From assembly GCA_017417585.1 (NCBI GenBank), contig JAFPYX010000001.1, positions 1 to 49,186 of the forward strand: DNA of 49,186 bases, written 5' to 3'. Shown in pieces: positions 24,801-33,190 of the stretch. The position numbers and the translations under genes were made by a program. The DNA is from Victivallales bacterium. Its GTDB lineage: Bacteria > Verrucomicrobiota > Lentisphaeria > Oligosphaerales > Oligosphaeraceae. The first letter of the stretch is position 1. The number at the start of each line of letters is the position of its first letter. The notes under the pieces were generated by a model. That model searched no databases. It was not told the origin of the DNA and saw only the letters and a list, made by a program, of their open reading frames with translations.

Positions 24801-24857
24801 ATTGCCCAGCATGGGGAGGGCGAGGCAGAAAAGCAGGGGGTAGAAGTAGATTTTCAC
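21828..24857 (-). CDS. Large secreted multidomain glycosidase with CBM4/9-like and CBM9-like modules
   Basis: About 1009 residues from the GTG at 24857, chosen because it opens directly into a signal peptide (KIYFYPLLFCLALPMLGN); an in-frame ATG at 24944 would add 29 unlikely residues. The domains are a carbohydrate-binding jelly roll (about 20-165; NELLNGDFSNGLDGW, TGTAWFDDLQVV), a linker beta-domain, a TIM-barrel region (about 270-580) with DWCVQQEIPS near 399 holding a candidate catalytic Glu, a beta-domain, and a C-terminal CBM9/DOMON-like module (about 830-1005; DCYLAYDDECLYLAADVDD, GDSLQFAFA). The modular build suits attack on an insoluble or complex glycan outside the cell. The gene family is not certain. 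It leads the operon with the GH78 gene. Confidence 0.78.
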   Translation of the reverse strand: MKIYFYPLLFCLALPMLGNELLNGDFSNGLDGWRPNHRDITACDEQVAVSAPASLRLDGEGLVGQTLDLELHTVYEISGYMKGEGIAGDANAGARIILEGNQKWKRVVPNAEGNAETGTFDWKFFRVTFTPSDLNSARIIVYCDLHGTGTAWFDDLQVVKKTLTPPPDPAKTAESFRIPHNGGLGWVTFWALGERGFFAPAEPLRFSLKVNDEGKDLRVEATLRDELGVERARTTHDSFATPGTIELTFPGIEQGYYIATAELYDGETLLYTIQAGTAVFPPPVQRDPYYALGFSAFPSLHDAYKYLGVGTINLKFQVPEIDKFNREEAVEKFFKDYKPFLENGAFRLCFTYPFAIRRNARTEEELAQGWPLLPDAFLKEVIPAIRTIAERTKGLVQDWCVQQEIPSSATMDFKYCGTWSEAMMHQVVMTRMISRAVKAVDSANRVWTGGNNQADKVESIERLVMADLKGEVDGYLVDAYTGNWDLRQGDNAMLPETRLLKFLRDSSSLSKSIGLGELIRNEETGYAIYYGAPYDRGMAWAQAELTARSMVIMRAAPVCLFELFTPNRWYPPATQIPDDEMYMATCWRTVTDGERVNYVPLPGGAMYATLAREFTFTTFCREIICDKLYCYVFTRGDGKTFAALWSTDAPAELRPALPADTRTLSMTGREGTLGTDAITLTHAPIYLISDQSADEVADALETAMLEVAPRFRLAVEPANSPDEVLLYVLNCGSMTSTGQVTVDGGAPQEVTLLPQQTTVVTLPAGKTATLISEGQKHAIKINGSQDKTSIIRLTSRPDFDGTLAWTKALEPIQLRHPDDIYPKTALHREKAYFRDELYNPDGHTFAADCYLAYDDECLYLAADVDDPTHIQHFAPEQAWRGDSLQFAFASRPVPPAEVRSPNAPEAVAALENNILVALKDGELIRVRFGNSPEIVDFPAKVTRVEEHTHYEVALPWKFLGFTPETCQRLGMVLFDSNSPANQDPPYWLSFGQGIAGGQDAALLTPVKFE

Positions 24858-25016
24858 GTGCGTGAGGTATATATGGAAATTGAATGCTGGCTCTACTGTA
24901 GCCCGTTTTAGGGAAATTGCCGCAAAAATCGCGAAGGAATTCATGCAAGGACAGGGTTCAAGGATATGTTAAGGGCATGGGAAAATGGAGGCCCCAAACA
25001 CGCAGGTCAATCCCAA

Positions 25017-26075
25017 ATGAGCAGACGTTTGAAGCGTTTTCTAGTTCAGGCAAGCCTTGCCATCGGGCTGTGTGCTGGAATTGTCGTGTTTTGTCAAGAA
25101 TTGTCAGATAAAGGTAAACAACAAGAACTTGTCACGCTTTTCCGTGGCAGTGTCCGCAGCGGCCGCATCCAGGAGCTGTTGGACTCCCATGGCACCTTCA
25201 ATGTGGAGGCGGGGACGCTGGGCGGCAAGGTCTGGTGGGAGAGTTACGAGGAGGGCGGCTGGAAACTGCAGTTCAACCGCCTCAGCGGCTGGTGGCGGAT
25301 TCTGGACACTGCGGACACCCGCGTGGCGCGGGGGAGCACTCTGGAGCAGCTGCGCAGCCTGCTGGAGAACCGGCCGGTTTCCGTGGTCACCAACTATTTC
25401 GATGAGGGCTACCGCTTCGGCAAGGCGGCGGCACCTGAGCCATCCGGCAAGACTGTGGTGCTGATCCACGGCTGGGGCGTTCGCGCAAGTTCGATGCAAA
25501 GACTCGCAGATGCACTTGCGGGAGAAGGCTTTGATGCATATAACTACGACTATCCATCCGCCGAGGCGACGATTGCCGAACACGTGTCGAAGTTTCTTGC
25601 GCGTTACCGTGAACTACTTGCACAGCTTCCTGAAGCCGAGGAAATCTACTTCCTCACGCACAGCATGGGCGGGCTGATTCTGCGGGGGGCGTTGGCCGAG
25701 ATGACGCTCGCAGAGGCGAAGCGCATCCGCGCGATTGTGATGTTGGGGCCGCCAAACCAGGGGTCGGGACTGGCGTATCTCGGAAAAATCCCCGGCGTCC
25801 GCACGGTCAATGCCTCACTGAAGGACATGACGCCCGAGGAAGACTCCTACACGATGAACATCCCGCCGCCAGTCTGGCTACCGCCAGTCGGCATCATCGC
25901 CGGAAGACACGACGGGAAGGTCTCCTTGGATTCCACAAGACTGCCGTCCCCCCTTGAACATGAACATGTCGTTGTGGACAGCACGCACCCCGGCCTGCGG
26001 GAGCCGGAGAAAGTGCTCTCAGAGGTATTGCTTTTCTTTCGCAAGCGCGAGTTCTCCCGAAATGGAGCTGACTGA
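25017..26075 (+). CDS. Membrane-anchored or exported alpha/beta hydrolase (lipase-like)
   Basis: A 352-residue protein from ATG 25017; ATG 24966 would add 17 residues without a better signal. MSRRLKRFLVQASLAIGLCAGIVV is an uncleaved anchor or signal peptide. The hydrolase core starts at about 145: TVVLIHGWGVRASSMQ (oxyanion loop), YNYDYPS, then FLTHSMGGLI with nucleophile Ser at about 214. LGPPNQGSGLA matches the lid-adjacent motif of PGAP1/lipase-class enzymes. An Asp in AGRHDGKVS and the His in STHPGLR complete a plausible triad. The likely reaction is hydrolysis of lipid or acyl esters in the envelope. It is divergent from the glycosidase operon on its left. Confidence 0.82.
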   Translation: MSRRLKRFLVQASLAIGLCAGIVVFCQELSDKGKQQELVTLFRGSVRSGRIQELLDSHGTFNVEAGTLGGKVWWESYEEGGWKLQFNRLSGWWRILDTADTRVARGSTLEQLRSLLENRPVSVVTNYFDEGYRFGKAAAPEPSGKTVVLIHGWGVRASSMQRLADALAGEGFDAYNYDYPSAEATIAEHVSKFLARYRELLAQLPEAEEIYFLTHSMGGLILRGALAEMTLAEAKRIRAIVMLGPPNQGSGLAYLGKIPGVRTVNASLKDMTPEEDSYTMNIPPPVWLPPVGIIAGRHDGKVSLDSTRLPSPLEHEHVVVDSTHPGLREPEKVLSEVLLFFRKREFSRNGAD

Positions 26076-26100
26076 TTGGCCTCGTTTTTTCGGTGAAGAT

Positions 26101-26129
26101 TTGTTTTCCCGAAGGTAAGACACTATATT
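26101..26129 (+). promoter_or_regulatory. Sigma-70-type promoter of the first pseudopilin gene
   Basis: TTGTTT (26101-26106) and TATATT (26124-26129) are separated by 17 bases. The start codon lies about 72 bases downstream, leaving an A/T-rich leader without a clear Shine-Dalgarno. Confidence 0.6.
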
Positions 26130-26200
26130 TATATCAAAGCAAAATAACGTGAAACCAATTAAACCTTTAACCTTCTAATCAACATTCAACACATCGACTC

Positions 26201-27058
26201 ATGAAAAAAGCATTTACCCTGATTGAACTGCTGGTTGTCATTGCGATCATCGCGATTCTGGCCTCCATGCTTCTTCCGGCGCTCTCCAAGGCGCGTGAGA
26301 AAGCCAGGGCCATCTCCTGCGTCAACAACATGAAATCGCTGATTCTGACTTTCTTGATGTATACCGATGAGAACGACAGCTACTCCATGACCGCCCAAAT
26401 GAACTGCAAGGCCTTTGGTGGCAATGGTTCAGGCACCGTCAGCTGGTTCGGACACATGTTCAACGACTGGAATGTGGGAGCGAAAGTGGGTGACTGCCCG
26501 AGCAACCGCTTCCAGAAGATTGGATCCTATTTTATGGAGAAACAGGGTGTCGTGCGGCGCGACCAAGCAACCGATGAGATGCACAGCTATGGCATCAATT
26601 ACAGCACCTTCGGATACATCGCCACGCCGAGGTCGCTCAACAACCTCGCGGCCGGCCACTACTGCTCCTGGAGCAACATGGGTCCGGTGAAGCTCTCGGT
26701 TCTGGACCAATACCATACCACCAACACCGCCGTGGTGTTTACCGACAGCGCCTCTGCCAACAGCGTCGGAGGAGACTACAACATCATCGCCGGCGGCAGC
26801 GGCATCGTCGTCGGTTGCGCGTGGGCGTATCCGGGTTTCCCGCAGTCCGGCGATTACTACGGCTACTACCCCATGTATGCCGTGCACTCCGGCCGCATCA
26901 ACTGCGCGTTTATCGACGGGCATGCTGAGGGACTTGCACCGAAGCAGATCATCGGCGGATACGGTGGAACCAACAATCTCCGCAAGTACTGGCAGCCGCA
27001 GTATCAAAACCACGATGATGATGCGCCGTGGAACTGGCGCGGTCTGGAACTGTGGTAA
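26201..27058 (+). CDS. Type II/IV pseudopilin-like protein with H-X9-DG C-terminus
   Basis: A 285-residue member of the large pseudopilin family of Lentisphaerae and Planctomycetes. It starts MKKA then [18 protein letters not shown], a class III prepilin signal followed by a hydrophobic helix, and continues [23 protein letters not shown]. Residue -1 of the cleavage site is Ala, not the usual Gly. The C-terminal part is rich in Tyr, Gly and Asn and contains [13 protein letters not shown], the H-X9-DG signature. Such proteins may be assembled into or passed by a type II-like secretion apparatus; their role is unproven. It is a single-gene unit with its own promoter and a strong terminator. Confidence 0.88.
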   Translation: MKKAFTLIELLVVIAIIAILASMLLPALSKAREKARAISCVNNMKSLILTFLMYTDENDSYSMTAQMNCKAFGGNGSGTVSWFGHMFNDWNVGAKVGDCPSNRFQKIGSYFMEKQGVVRRDQATDEMHSYGINYSTFGYIATPRSLNNLAAGHYCSWSNMGPVKLSVLDQYHTTNTAVVFTDSASANSVGGDYNIIAGGSGIVVGCAWAYPGFPQSGDYYGYYPMYAVHSGRINCAFIDGHAEGLAPKQIIGGYGGTNNLRKYWQPQYQNHDDDAPWNWRGLELW

Positions 27059-27100
27059 ACAGCGGCCTGCGTAACTCCATCTGATTGTCTCCCCTTGATG

Positions 27101-27137
27101 CCCCGTCATGGTGCTTTGCCATGACGGGGCTTTTTTT
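27101..27137 (+). terminator. Rho-independent terminator after the pseudopilin gene
   Basis: CCCCGTCATGG (27101-27111) pairs perfectly with CCATGACGGGG (27119-27129) around TGCTTTG, then C and seven T. It is one of the clearest terminators in the window and separates the pseudopilin gene from the gyr genes. Confidence 0.93.
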
Positions 27138-27274
27138 AGGCTTCAAAGGACCGGCAAAGAGCGCCAGGAGGCAGACAAAGGCCAGGCGTCACAGCCGTCC
27201 CTCTTGGCGCAGAACAGGAAATTTCCACGAAATTTATCGAGACGATTGGAAATTTCTTTAAATCATATTATTTT

Positions 27275-27324
27275 ACGCGCGTGTACGCGCCGCACGCGCA
27301 TCATGGCATGCGCACACGCACGCG
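27275..27324. promoter_or_regulatory. Alternating purine-pyrimidine tract in the gyrB leader
   Basis: Strict purine-pyrimidine alternation runs over 16 bases (27275-27290, ACGCGCGTGTACGCGC), about ten more, and 19 bases (27306-27324). An A/T-rich segment (27250-27274) lies just upstream and could hold the promoter, though no convincing -35/-10 pair is visible. Such CG/CA tracts flip to left-handed DNA under negative supercoiling. The gyrB start is 52 bases downstream. Confidence 0.6.
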
Positions 27325-27376
27325 GGAACCCTTTCTTTTGGTTTCAATCCAATCCCACAACATCCAAGGAACATCA

Positions 27377-30091
27377 ATGGCAAACGACGAAGAAATCACC
27401 GGAAATGCCCCGGAAACGCCGCAGACGGGCGAAAACGCGACCAATGCGTCTGCAACCCCCGAAGCCACGGACGGCGGCCAAATCAAGGTCCTGAAGGGCC
27501 TGGAGGCCGTCCGCATGCGTCCTGGCATGTATATCGGCGACACGGACGAGAAGGGGCTGCACCAGTTGGTCTATGAGGTCGTGGACAACTCCATCGACGA
27601 GGCGTTGGCGGGCTTCTGCAAGAACATCGAGGTCACCATCGGGCTGGACAACTCGATCACCGTCACCGACGACGGGCGCGGCATCCCGACGGGCATGCAT
27701 CCTACGGAGCACCGTCCCGCCTGCGAGGTCGCGCTGACCATCCTGCACGCCGGCGGAAAGTTCGACAAGGACGTTTACAAATTCTCCGGCGGTCTGCACG
27801 GCGTCGGCGTATCCTGCGTCAATGCGCTCTCCGAATGGCTGGTATTGACCATCGACCGCGACGGGCTGCGCCACCAGATGCGCTTCTCGCGCGGCAAGGT
27901 GACTGAGGAACTCAAGGTCCTGGGCGATGCGAAGGGCACGGGCACCACGGTGCAGTATCTGCCGGATCCGGAGGTCTTCAGCGTCTTGGAATACAAATGG
28001 GAGATCCTCTCCAAGCGCCTTCGCGAGCTGGCGTATCTGAACGCCGGCATCAAGATCACGCTGACTGACGTGCGCGGATCGAACCCCCGCAGCGAGACCT
28101 TCCATTACGAGGGTGGTGTCTCCGAGTTCGTGGGCTATCTCAACCAGAACAAGAATGTCCTCACTCCCACGGTGGTCGCCTTCTCCGGCGAACTGACCGG
28201 CTTCCGCTCGGACGGCACGGGCGATTTCCTCTACGATATCGCGATGCAGTACAACGACTCCTACGAGGAGTCCCTGCATTCCTTCGTGAACGGCATCAAC
28301 ACCAAGGACGGCGGAACGCACCTCTCCGGCTTCCTGACTGCCCTGACGCGCGCCATCAACAACTACCAGAAGCAGATGACCGAGGAGGCTGCCAAGAAGG
28401 CCGGCAAGAAGCCCGTGAAGGGCGAGAAGAAAGGCGACAAGCCGAAGTCCGGCAAGGAGGTCACGGTCACCAGCGAGGACGTGCGCAAGGGCCTCGCGGC
28501 GGTGGTTTCGGTGAAGGTTGAGAACCCGCTCTTCGAGAGCCAGACCAAGACCAAGCTGAACAACCCCGAGGTCAACGGCCAGGTGATGAGCGAGACCTAC
28601 GCGCACCTGAACGCCTACTTCGAGGAGCATCCGCAGGAGGCCGCGCGCATCGTCGAGCACGCCATCATCTCCGCGAAGGCGCGCGAGAAGGCGAAGCAGG
28701 CGATCGAGGAGGTCATGAATCCCCAGAAGGCGCTGGTGGGACTGGTCGGCAAGCTCTCGGACTGCTCGTCCAAGGACCCGAGCCTCTGCGAGCTGTACAT
28801 CGTCGAGGGCGACTCCGCCGGCGGCTCCGCCAAGAGCGGCCGCGAAAGCACCTTCCAGGCGATCCTGCCCATCCGCGGAAAGCTCATCAACGCCGAGAAG
28901 GCCACGCCCGAAAAGCTGCTCAAGAACCTGGAAATCCGCTCGCTCTTCACTGCCATCGGCGCGGGCGCGGGCGACGACATCGACATCTCCAAGGCGCGCT
29001 ACCATCGCATCGTCATCATGACGGACGCGGATGTGGATGGATCGCACATCCGTACACTCGTGCTGACTTTCCTCTTCCGCCACCTCCGCCCGCTGGTCGA
29101 GGCCGGCTACGTCTATATCGCCCGCCCGCCACTGTTCAAGGTCACGCAGGGCAAGCAGGAGCGCTATGTCGAGACCGAGGACGACATGAACAACACGCTC
29201 ACCAGCCTGGGGCTGAACAAGCTTTCGATGAGGCTGCCCGGTGGCGAGACGATGCCCGGCGACCTTCCCGCGAAGATCATCCAGGAGATTCGCGACTGCC
29301 TGCGCCTCTGCACCACGAATCTTCCGCGCTACGGCATCCGCGCCAAGGACTTCCTGGCACTGCGTCAGGAAAAAGGTTCCTTCCCTGGCTACCTGCTGGA
29401 AATCCGCGAGAATGGCGTGATGACCTCCAGCTACGCATGGAGCCAGGCCGAGGCGGACGAGATCGCCGCCGCGGCATCCGCCCGCATCCAGGCCGCCCGC
29501 GAGGCCGTCGCCGCCGCGAAGGCCGCCGAGGCCGCTGAAAATGGCGAGGAGCCAGCCATCGAGGAACCCGCAACAGTCGTCACCGAGGACGTCGAGAAGG
29601 CCGCCGATGTGCAATACGACGAGGAGGGCAATGTCATCGACGACGGCGCCGCCGTGCAGAAGCCGTTGGAGGACATCAACATCGTGAAGCTGCCCGAGGG
29701 CGCCGCGCTGGAGGCTCTCGCCGGAAAGCTGCAGGAGCAGGGCCTTTCCATCCAGACGCTCTTTGCAAATGACGCTCCAGTCGCCGAGCTGGTGGACATC
29801 CGCACCTCGCAGGTCACCAGCGTGAACTCGCTGGAGGAACTCTGCGACGCGGTCACCGCGCAGGGCCGCCGCGGCATCTCCATTCAGCGCTACAAGGGTC
29901 TGGGCGAAATGAGCCAGGAGGAACTCTGGGAGACCACCATGAACCCCGAGACGCGAACCATGATCCAGGTGAAGGTCGAGGACGCAGAGGCGGCCGACAA
30001 GACCTTCGACCTTCTCATGGGCACCGCCGTCTCCCCACGTCGCCAGTTCATCGAGGAACACGCCGACGAAGTCCTGAACCCCGACATCTAG
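27377..30091 (+). CDS. gyrB: DNA gyrase subunit B, with extra insertions
   Basis: GyrB is the ATPase subunit of DNA gyrase. The ATG at 27377 has an AAGGA site; a low-complexity tail (about 1-33) precedes GLEAVRMRPGMYIGD. GHKL motifs follow: EVVDNSIDEALAG, DDGRGIPTGMH, GGLHGVGVSCVNALS. The TOPRIM domain has EGDSAGGSAKSGR at about 476 and DADVDGSHIRTL at about 549. The C-terminus carries QRYKGLGEMSQEELWETTM. At 904 residues it is about 100 longer than E. coli GyrB and much longer than the short bacterial type. Extra parts include a Lys-rich insert (about 337-363) and a large Ala/Glu-rich insert within about 694-790. gyrA follows 109 bases later. Confidence 0.96.
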   Translation: MANDEEITGNAPETPQTGENATNASATPEATDGGQIKVLKGLEAVRMRPGMYIGDTDEKGLHQLVYEVVDNSIDEALAGFCKNIEVTIGLDNSITVTDDGRGIPTGMHPTEHRPACEVALTILHAGGKFDKDVYKFSGGLHGVGVSCVNALSEWLVLTIDRDGLRHQMRFSRGKVTEELKVLGDAKGTGTTVQYLPDPEVFSVLEYKWEILSKRLRELAYLNAGIKITLTDVRGSNPRSETFHYEGGVSEFVGYLNQNKNVLTPTVVAFSGELTGFRSDGTGDFLYDIAMQYNDSYEESLHSFVNGINTKDGGTHLSGFLTALTRAINNYQKQMTEEAAKKAGKKPVKGEKKGDKPKSGKEVTVTSEDVRKGLAAVVSVKVENPLFESQTKTKLNNPEVNGQVMSETYAHLNAYFEEHPQEAARIVEHAIISAKAREKAKQAIEEVMNPQKALVGLVGKLSDCSSKDPSLCELYIVEGDSAGGSAKSGRESTFQAILPIRGKLINAEKATPEKLLKNLEIRSLFTAIGAGAGDDIDISKARYHRIVIMTDADVDGSHIRTLVLTFLFRHLRPLVEAGYVYIARPPLFKVTQGKQERYVETEDDMNNTLTSLGLNKLSMRLPGGETMPGDLPAKIIQEIRDCLRLCTTNLPRYGIRAKDFLALRQEKGSFPGYLLEIRENGVMTSSYAWSQAEADEIAAAASARIQAAREAVAAAKAAEAAENGEEPAIEEPATVVTEDVEKAADVQYDEEGNVIDDGAAVQKPLEDINIVKLPEGAALEALAGKLQEQGLSIQTLFANDAPVAELVDIRTSQVTSVNSLEELCDAVTAQGRRGISIQRYKGLGEMSQEELWETTMNPETRTMIQVKVEDAEAADKTFDLLMGTAVSPRRQFIEEHADEVLNPDI

Positions 30092-30093
30092 GA

Positions 30094-30122
30094 AAGGTTA
30101 GAGGTTAAAGGTTAAAGGTTAG
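30094..30122 (+). repeat. GGTTAAA short tandem repeat
   Basis: AGGTTAGAGGTTAAAGGTTAAAGGTTAG consists of four 7-base units between gyrB and gyrA. A similar AGGTTAAAGGTGAGAGG run occurs at 45690. Confidence 0.75.
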
Positions 30123-30128
30123 AAAAAT

Positions 30129-30158
30129 GGGAGGGCAGCGCTTCAAGCGCGCCCTTCC
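30129..30158 (+). other. Hairpin in the gyrB-gyrA spacer
   Basis: GCGCTT (30138-30143) pairs with AAGCGC (30145-30150), extended by GGGC/GCCC and GG/CC outside a one-base bulge. There is no T-run. A related arrangement (GGGAGGG...GCGCT then AGCGCGCCCT) follows gyrA. It may pause or process the gyr transcript. Confidence 0.6.
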
Positions 30159-30200
30159 TGGAATTGCGAAAACCGATTTCCCCAAAGGAATTTCCATAAA

Positions 30201-33044
30201 ATGGCTGAAAACAAATCCAAAGTAATGAGTTCGGAGGAATGGGCCGCCATCCACCGCACGGATGTGACCACCGAGGTCAATTCCCTGATGCGCAATGCCT
30301 ACCTCCAGTACTCCGTCTCCGCCAACATCGGCCGCGCCATCCCGGACGTGCGGGATGGCCTGAAGCCCGGCGCCCGCCGTATCCTCTACGCGATGCTGCG
30401 CGGCGGCTACACCTATGCCGCTGGTCTGAGCAAATGCGCGAAGGTCGTCGGCCTGGTCATCGGCAACTACCATCCCCACGGCGACACCGCCGTCTATGAC
30501 ACCATTGTCCGCATGGCACAGGACTTCACCATGCGCACCCCGCTCATCATCGGCCACGGTAACTTCGGCTCGATGGACGGCGATCCCGCCGCCGCCTACC
30601 GCTATACCGAATGCAAGATGGACAAGGCCGCCGAGGCGCTCCTTGCCGACTTGGACAAAGAGACCGTCGATATGCGCGAGACCTTCGACGGCAAGGAGAT
30701 GGAGCCCATCGTGCTGCCCGCCGCCTTCCCGAACCTGCTGGTGAACGGCTCGCAGGGCATCGGTGTCGGCATGGCGACCTACGTGCCCACCCACAATCTC
30801 GGCGAGGCCATCGACGCCGCGGTCGCGGTCATCGACAACCCGGATATCACCCTTGAGGAGCTCATGGAAGTCCTTCCGGGGCCAGACTTCCCCACTGGCG
30901 GCAGCATCCACGGTCTCAAGGGCGTGCGGCAGCTCTACGCCACGGGGCAGGGCGGCATCCGCGTGCGAGGCAAGACCGAGGTGGTCACCGAGGCGAATGG
31001 CCGCACCAAGATCATCGTGCGCGAAATCCCCTACGGGGTGAACAAGGCGGACATGGTCGGAAAGATCGGCGAACTGGCGCAGGCCGGAACCATCCACGGC
31101 GTCTCCAACATCGTGGACCTCTCCAGCGCCCGCGCCGGCGTGCGAATCGAAATCACCTTGAAGCAGGACGCGGTGCCGAATGTGGTCCTCAACGAGATCT
31201 TCCGCAACACCCAGCTGGAGGTCACGCTGCCCGCGCAGTTCCTGGTGGTGGACCATAACCGTCCGCGCACCATGACCTTGAAGCAGATTCTGGACGCGTA
31301 TATCGACCACCGCGAGCAGGTGGTCGTCCGCCGCACGCGCTATCTGCTGCGCAAGGCGCTGGAACGCGACCACATCGTGGAGGGGCTGCTCATCGCCCAG
31401 GCGAATATCGACGAGGTGATTCATATCATCCGCTCCGCCAAGGACCGCGCCGCCGCCCAGCAGGCCTTGATGGCGCGCTTTGCCTTGGACGAGGCGCAGA
31501 CCGGCGCGATTCTCGACATGCGACTGGCCGCCTTGACTAACCTGGCCGTCGAGGACCTCACCAACGAGCACAACGACCTCCAGGCCAAGATCGCCGAATA
31601 CAACCGCATCCTCTCCGACCGCGCCAACATCATGGCGGTGGTGCGCCAGGAACTGCTGGACACCAAGGCGAAGTTCGCCACCCCGCGCAAGACTCTCATC
31701 GAGCCCAGCGAGGGCGAGGCCGACCTGGACGGGCTGACCAAGCGCGAGGTCTATGTGGTCACGCTCTCCCGACAGGGCTACATCAAGCGCTGCAATGCCG
31801 AGGAATACGAGGCGCAGAACCGCGGCGGCTCCGGCGTGCGCGGAATGAAGGCCAAGAAGGACGGCGACACGGTCCACAAGGTGCTCTTCACCCGCAGCCA
31901 CAACACGTTGCTTTTCTTCACCAGCTACGGCCGCGTCTATCGTCTGCGCCGCGCCTACGAGCTGCCCGAGGCCAACCGCGGCGACGCGGGGCGCTTCATC
32001 CAGAATGTCCTCCCGCTGATCCACGATGACGCGAAGCCCGAAATCCACGAGGAGATCCGCGCAATCGTCTCGGTGGACGAGAAGGACCCGGAATTCGCCA
32101 GCAAGTACATCGTGATGGTCACCCGCAACGGCATCGTGAAGCGAATGTCCCTGGAACTCTTCAGCCACGTCCCCAAGGCCGGCAAGCGCGCCATGACCTT
32201 CAAGGAGGACACCGACGACCTCATCGATGCCCAGATGACCTCCGGCTCGGATGACCTCATCATCTCCAGCGCGAATGGCCGAGCGGTGCGCTTCGGCGAG
32301 GACATCGTCCGCGCGATGGGCACCGGCGCAGCCGGCGTGCGCGGCATTCGGCTGCGTGCGGCGGCGGATGGCAGCGTGGACCGCGTGGTCAGCTTGACTG
32401 TGGCGAATCCCGCCGACGACCTGATGGTCATTACTGCGGGCGGCCTGGGCAAGCGCACGCCGGTCGGGCTGGGCGGTCCTGCGCCTGCGGCCGCTGCGTC
32501 TGCCGATGCGGATGCGGACAGCGACGAGGCGCCTGCGGTCGAACCCGAAGAGCCGGAGGAGGCCGAAGAAGTCGTGGACGAGAATGCGCCTGCCGCCGAA
32601 ATCCGCGAAATCAAGGACCACTACCGCCGCACCAACCGTGGCACGCAGGGCGTTACCAGTATCAAGCTGGTGCCCGGCGACCAGGTGGTCGCCGCCATGC
32701 AGGTGGAGCCCGATACAACGTTGGACCTCCTGATGCTCACGATGCTCGGACAGGCCGTGCGCATCCCTGTGGCGCAAGTGCGCCGCACTGGCCGCAACTG
32801 CAAGGGCGTGAAGGTGATTCGCTTCTCCAAGGAGAAGGATGCCATCGCCAATGTCTCCCTCGTGGACAAGCTCTCCGAGGAAGACGAGGCCGCCAATGCC
32901 GCCAAGGACGCCGCCGAGGAACGCTCCGCCGACCGCGCCGCCGCTTTCCAGGAGAAGCTCTCCGCCGAACAGGCCGCCCTGGACGCGCAGGCCGCCGAAG
33001 AGGAACGCCTCCGCCAGGAGGCCCTCGAAAACGGCGACGAGTAA
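30201..33044 (+). CDS. gyrA: DNA gyrase subunit A, with long C-terminal extension
   Basis: GyrA cuts and rejoins DNA in gyrase. The 947-residue protein begins [10 protein letters not shown] and has the breakage-reunion core [30 protein letters not shown] at 91-101 and the catalytic Tyr135 in AAAYRYTE. The residue matching E. coli Ser83 is Thr96, with Asp100 matching Asp87; Thr is natural in several bacteria, so no quinolone claim follows. The GyrA-box in the C-terminal beta-pinwheel reads [10 protein letters not shown], a relaxed form of QRRGGKG. A low-complexity Ala/Asp/Glu insert splits the pinwheel at about 762-795, and the last ~60 residues are a charged Ala-rich helix. It is paired with gyrB. 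Confidence 0.96.
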   Translation: MAENKSKVMSSEEWAAIHRTDVTTEVNSLMRNAYLQYSVSANIGRAIPDVRDGLKPGARRILYAMLRGGYTYAAGLSKCAKVVGLVIGNYHPHGDTAVYDTIVRMAQDFTMRTPLIIGHGNFGSMDGDPAAAYRYTECKMDKAAEALLADLDKETVDMRETFDGKEMEPIVLPAAFPNLLVNGSQGIGVGMATYVPTHNLGEAIDAAVAVIDNPDITLEELMEVLPGPDFPTGGSIHGLKGVRQLYATGQGGIRVRGKTEVVTEANGRTKIIVREIPYGVNKADMVGKIGELAQAGTIHGVSNIVDLSSARAGVRIEITLKQDAVPNVVLNEIFRNTQLEVTLPAQFLVVDHNRPRTMTLKQILDAYIDHREQVVVRRTRYLLRKALERDHIVEGLLIAQANIDEVIHIIRSAKDRAAAQQALMARFALDEAQTGAILDMRLAALTNLAVEDLTNEHNDLQAKIAEYNRILSDRANIMAVVRQELLDTKAKFATPRKTLIEPSEGEADLDGLTKREVYVVTLSRQGYIKRCNAEEYEAQNRGGSGVRGMKAKKDGDTVHKVLFTRSHNTLLFFTSYGRVYRLRRAYELPEANRGDAGRFIQNVLPLIHDDAKPEIHEEIRAIVSVDEKDPEFASKYIVMVTRNGIVKRMSLELFSHVPKAGKRAMTFKEDTDDLIDAQMTSGSDDLIISSANGRAVRFGEDIVRAMGTGAAGVRGIRLRAAADGSVDRVVSLTVANPADDLMVITAGGLGKRTPVGLGGPAPAAAASADADADSDEAPAVEPEEPEEAEEVVDENAPAAEIREIKDHYRRTNRGTQGVTSIKLVPGDQVVAAMQVEPDTTLDLLMLTMLGQAVRIPVAQVRRTGRNCKGVKVIRFSKEKDAIANVSLVDKLSEEDEAANAAKDAAEERSADRAAAFQEKLSAEQAALDAQAAEEERLRQEALENGDE

Positions 33045-33048
33045 GATC

Positions 33049-33113
33049 GGGAGGGTCGCGCTCCAACCTTCGCCCAAGGGCTTTGGCTTGGCATGCCAGC
33101 GCGCCCTCTGGCT
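33049..33113 (+). other. Imperfect long inverted repeat after gyrA
   Basis: GGGAGGGTCGCGCTCCAA on the left can pair in part with the GCGCGCCCTCTGG side, with inner CCAAGGGCTTTGGCTTGG pairing. No T-run follows. It shares the GGGAGGG and GCGCT/AGCGCGCCCT ends with the hairpin at 30129-30158. Confidence 0.45.
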
Positions 33114-33190
33114 GGAGCTTCGGCGCGGCCAGCCCGTGCGCCCAGCTTTAGTTGTAAACAATCATCCTTTCTCTCGTCTACGGAGGAGGG

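Noticed and set aside
27374..30061. Very long minus-strand frame opposite gyrB (895 codons)
   Set aside because: It is an antisense shadow of gyrB with no conserved motif, and it exists only because GC-rich codons avoid stops on the other strand.
30201..33044. Quinolone-resistance mutation at the Ser83 position of GyrA
   Set aside because: The residue is Thr, which is the natural state in several susceptible bacteria. The sequence alone gives no ground for a resistance call.
30105..33161. Minus-strand frame of 1018 codons opposite gyrA
   Set aside because: It is the complement of a certain gyrA gene. Val/His/Asp-rich text without domains; no promoter or ribosome site.
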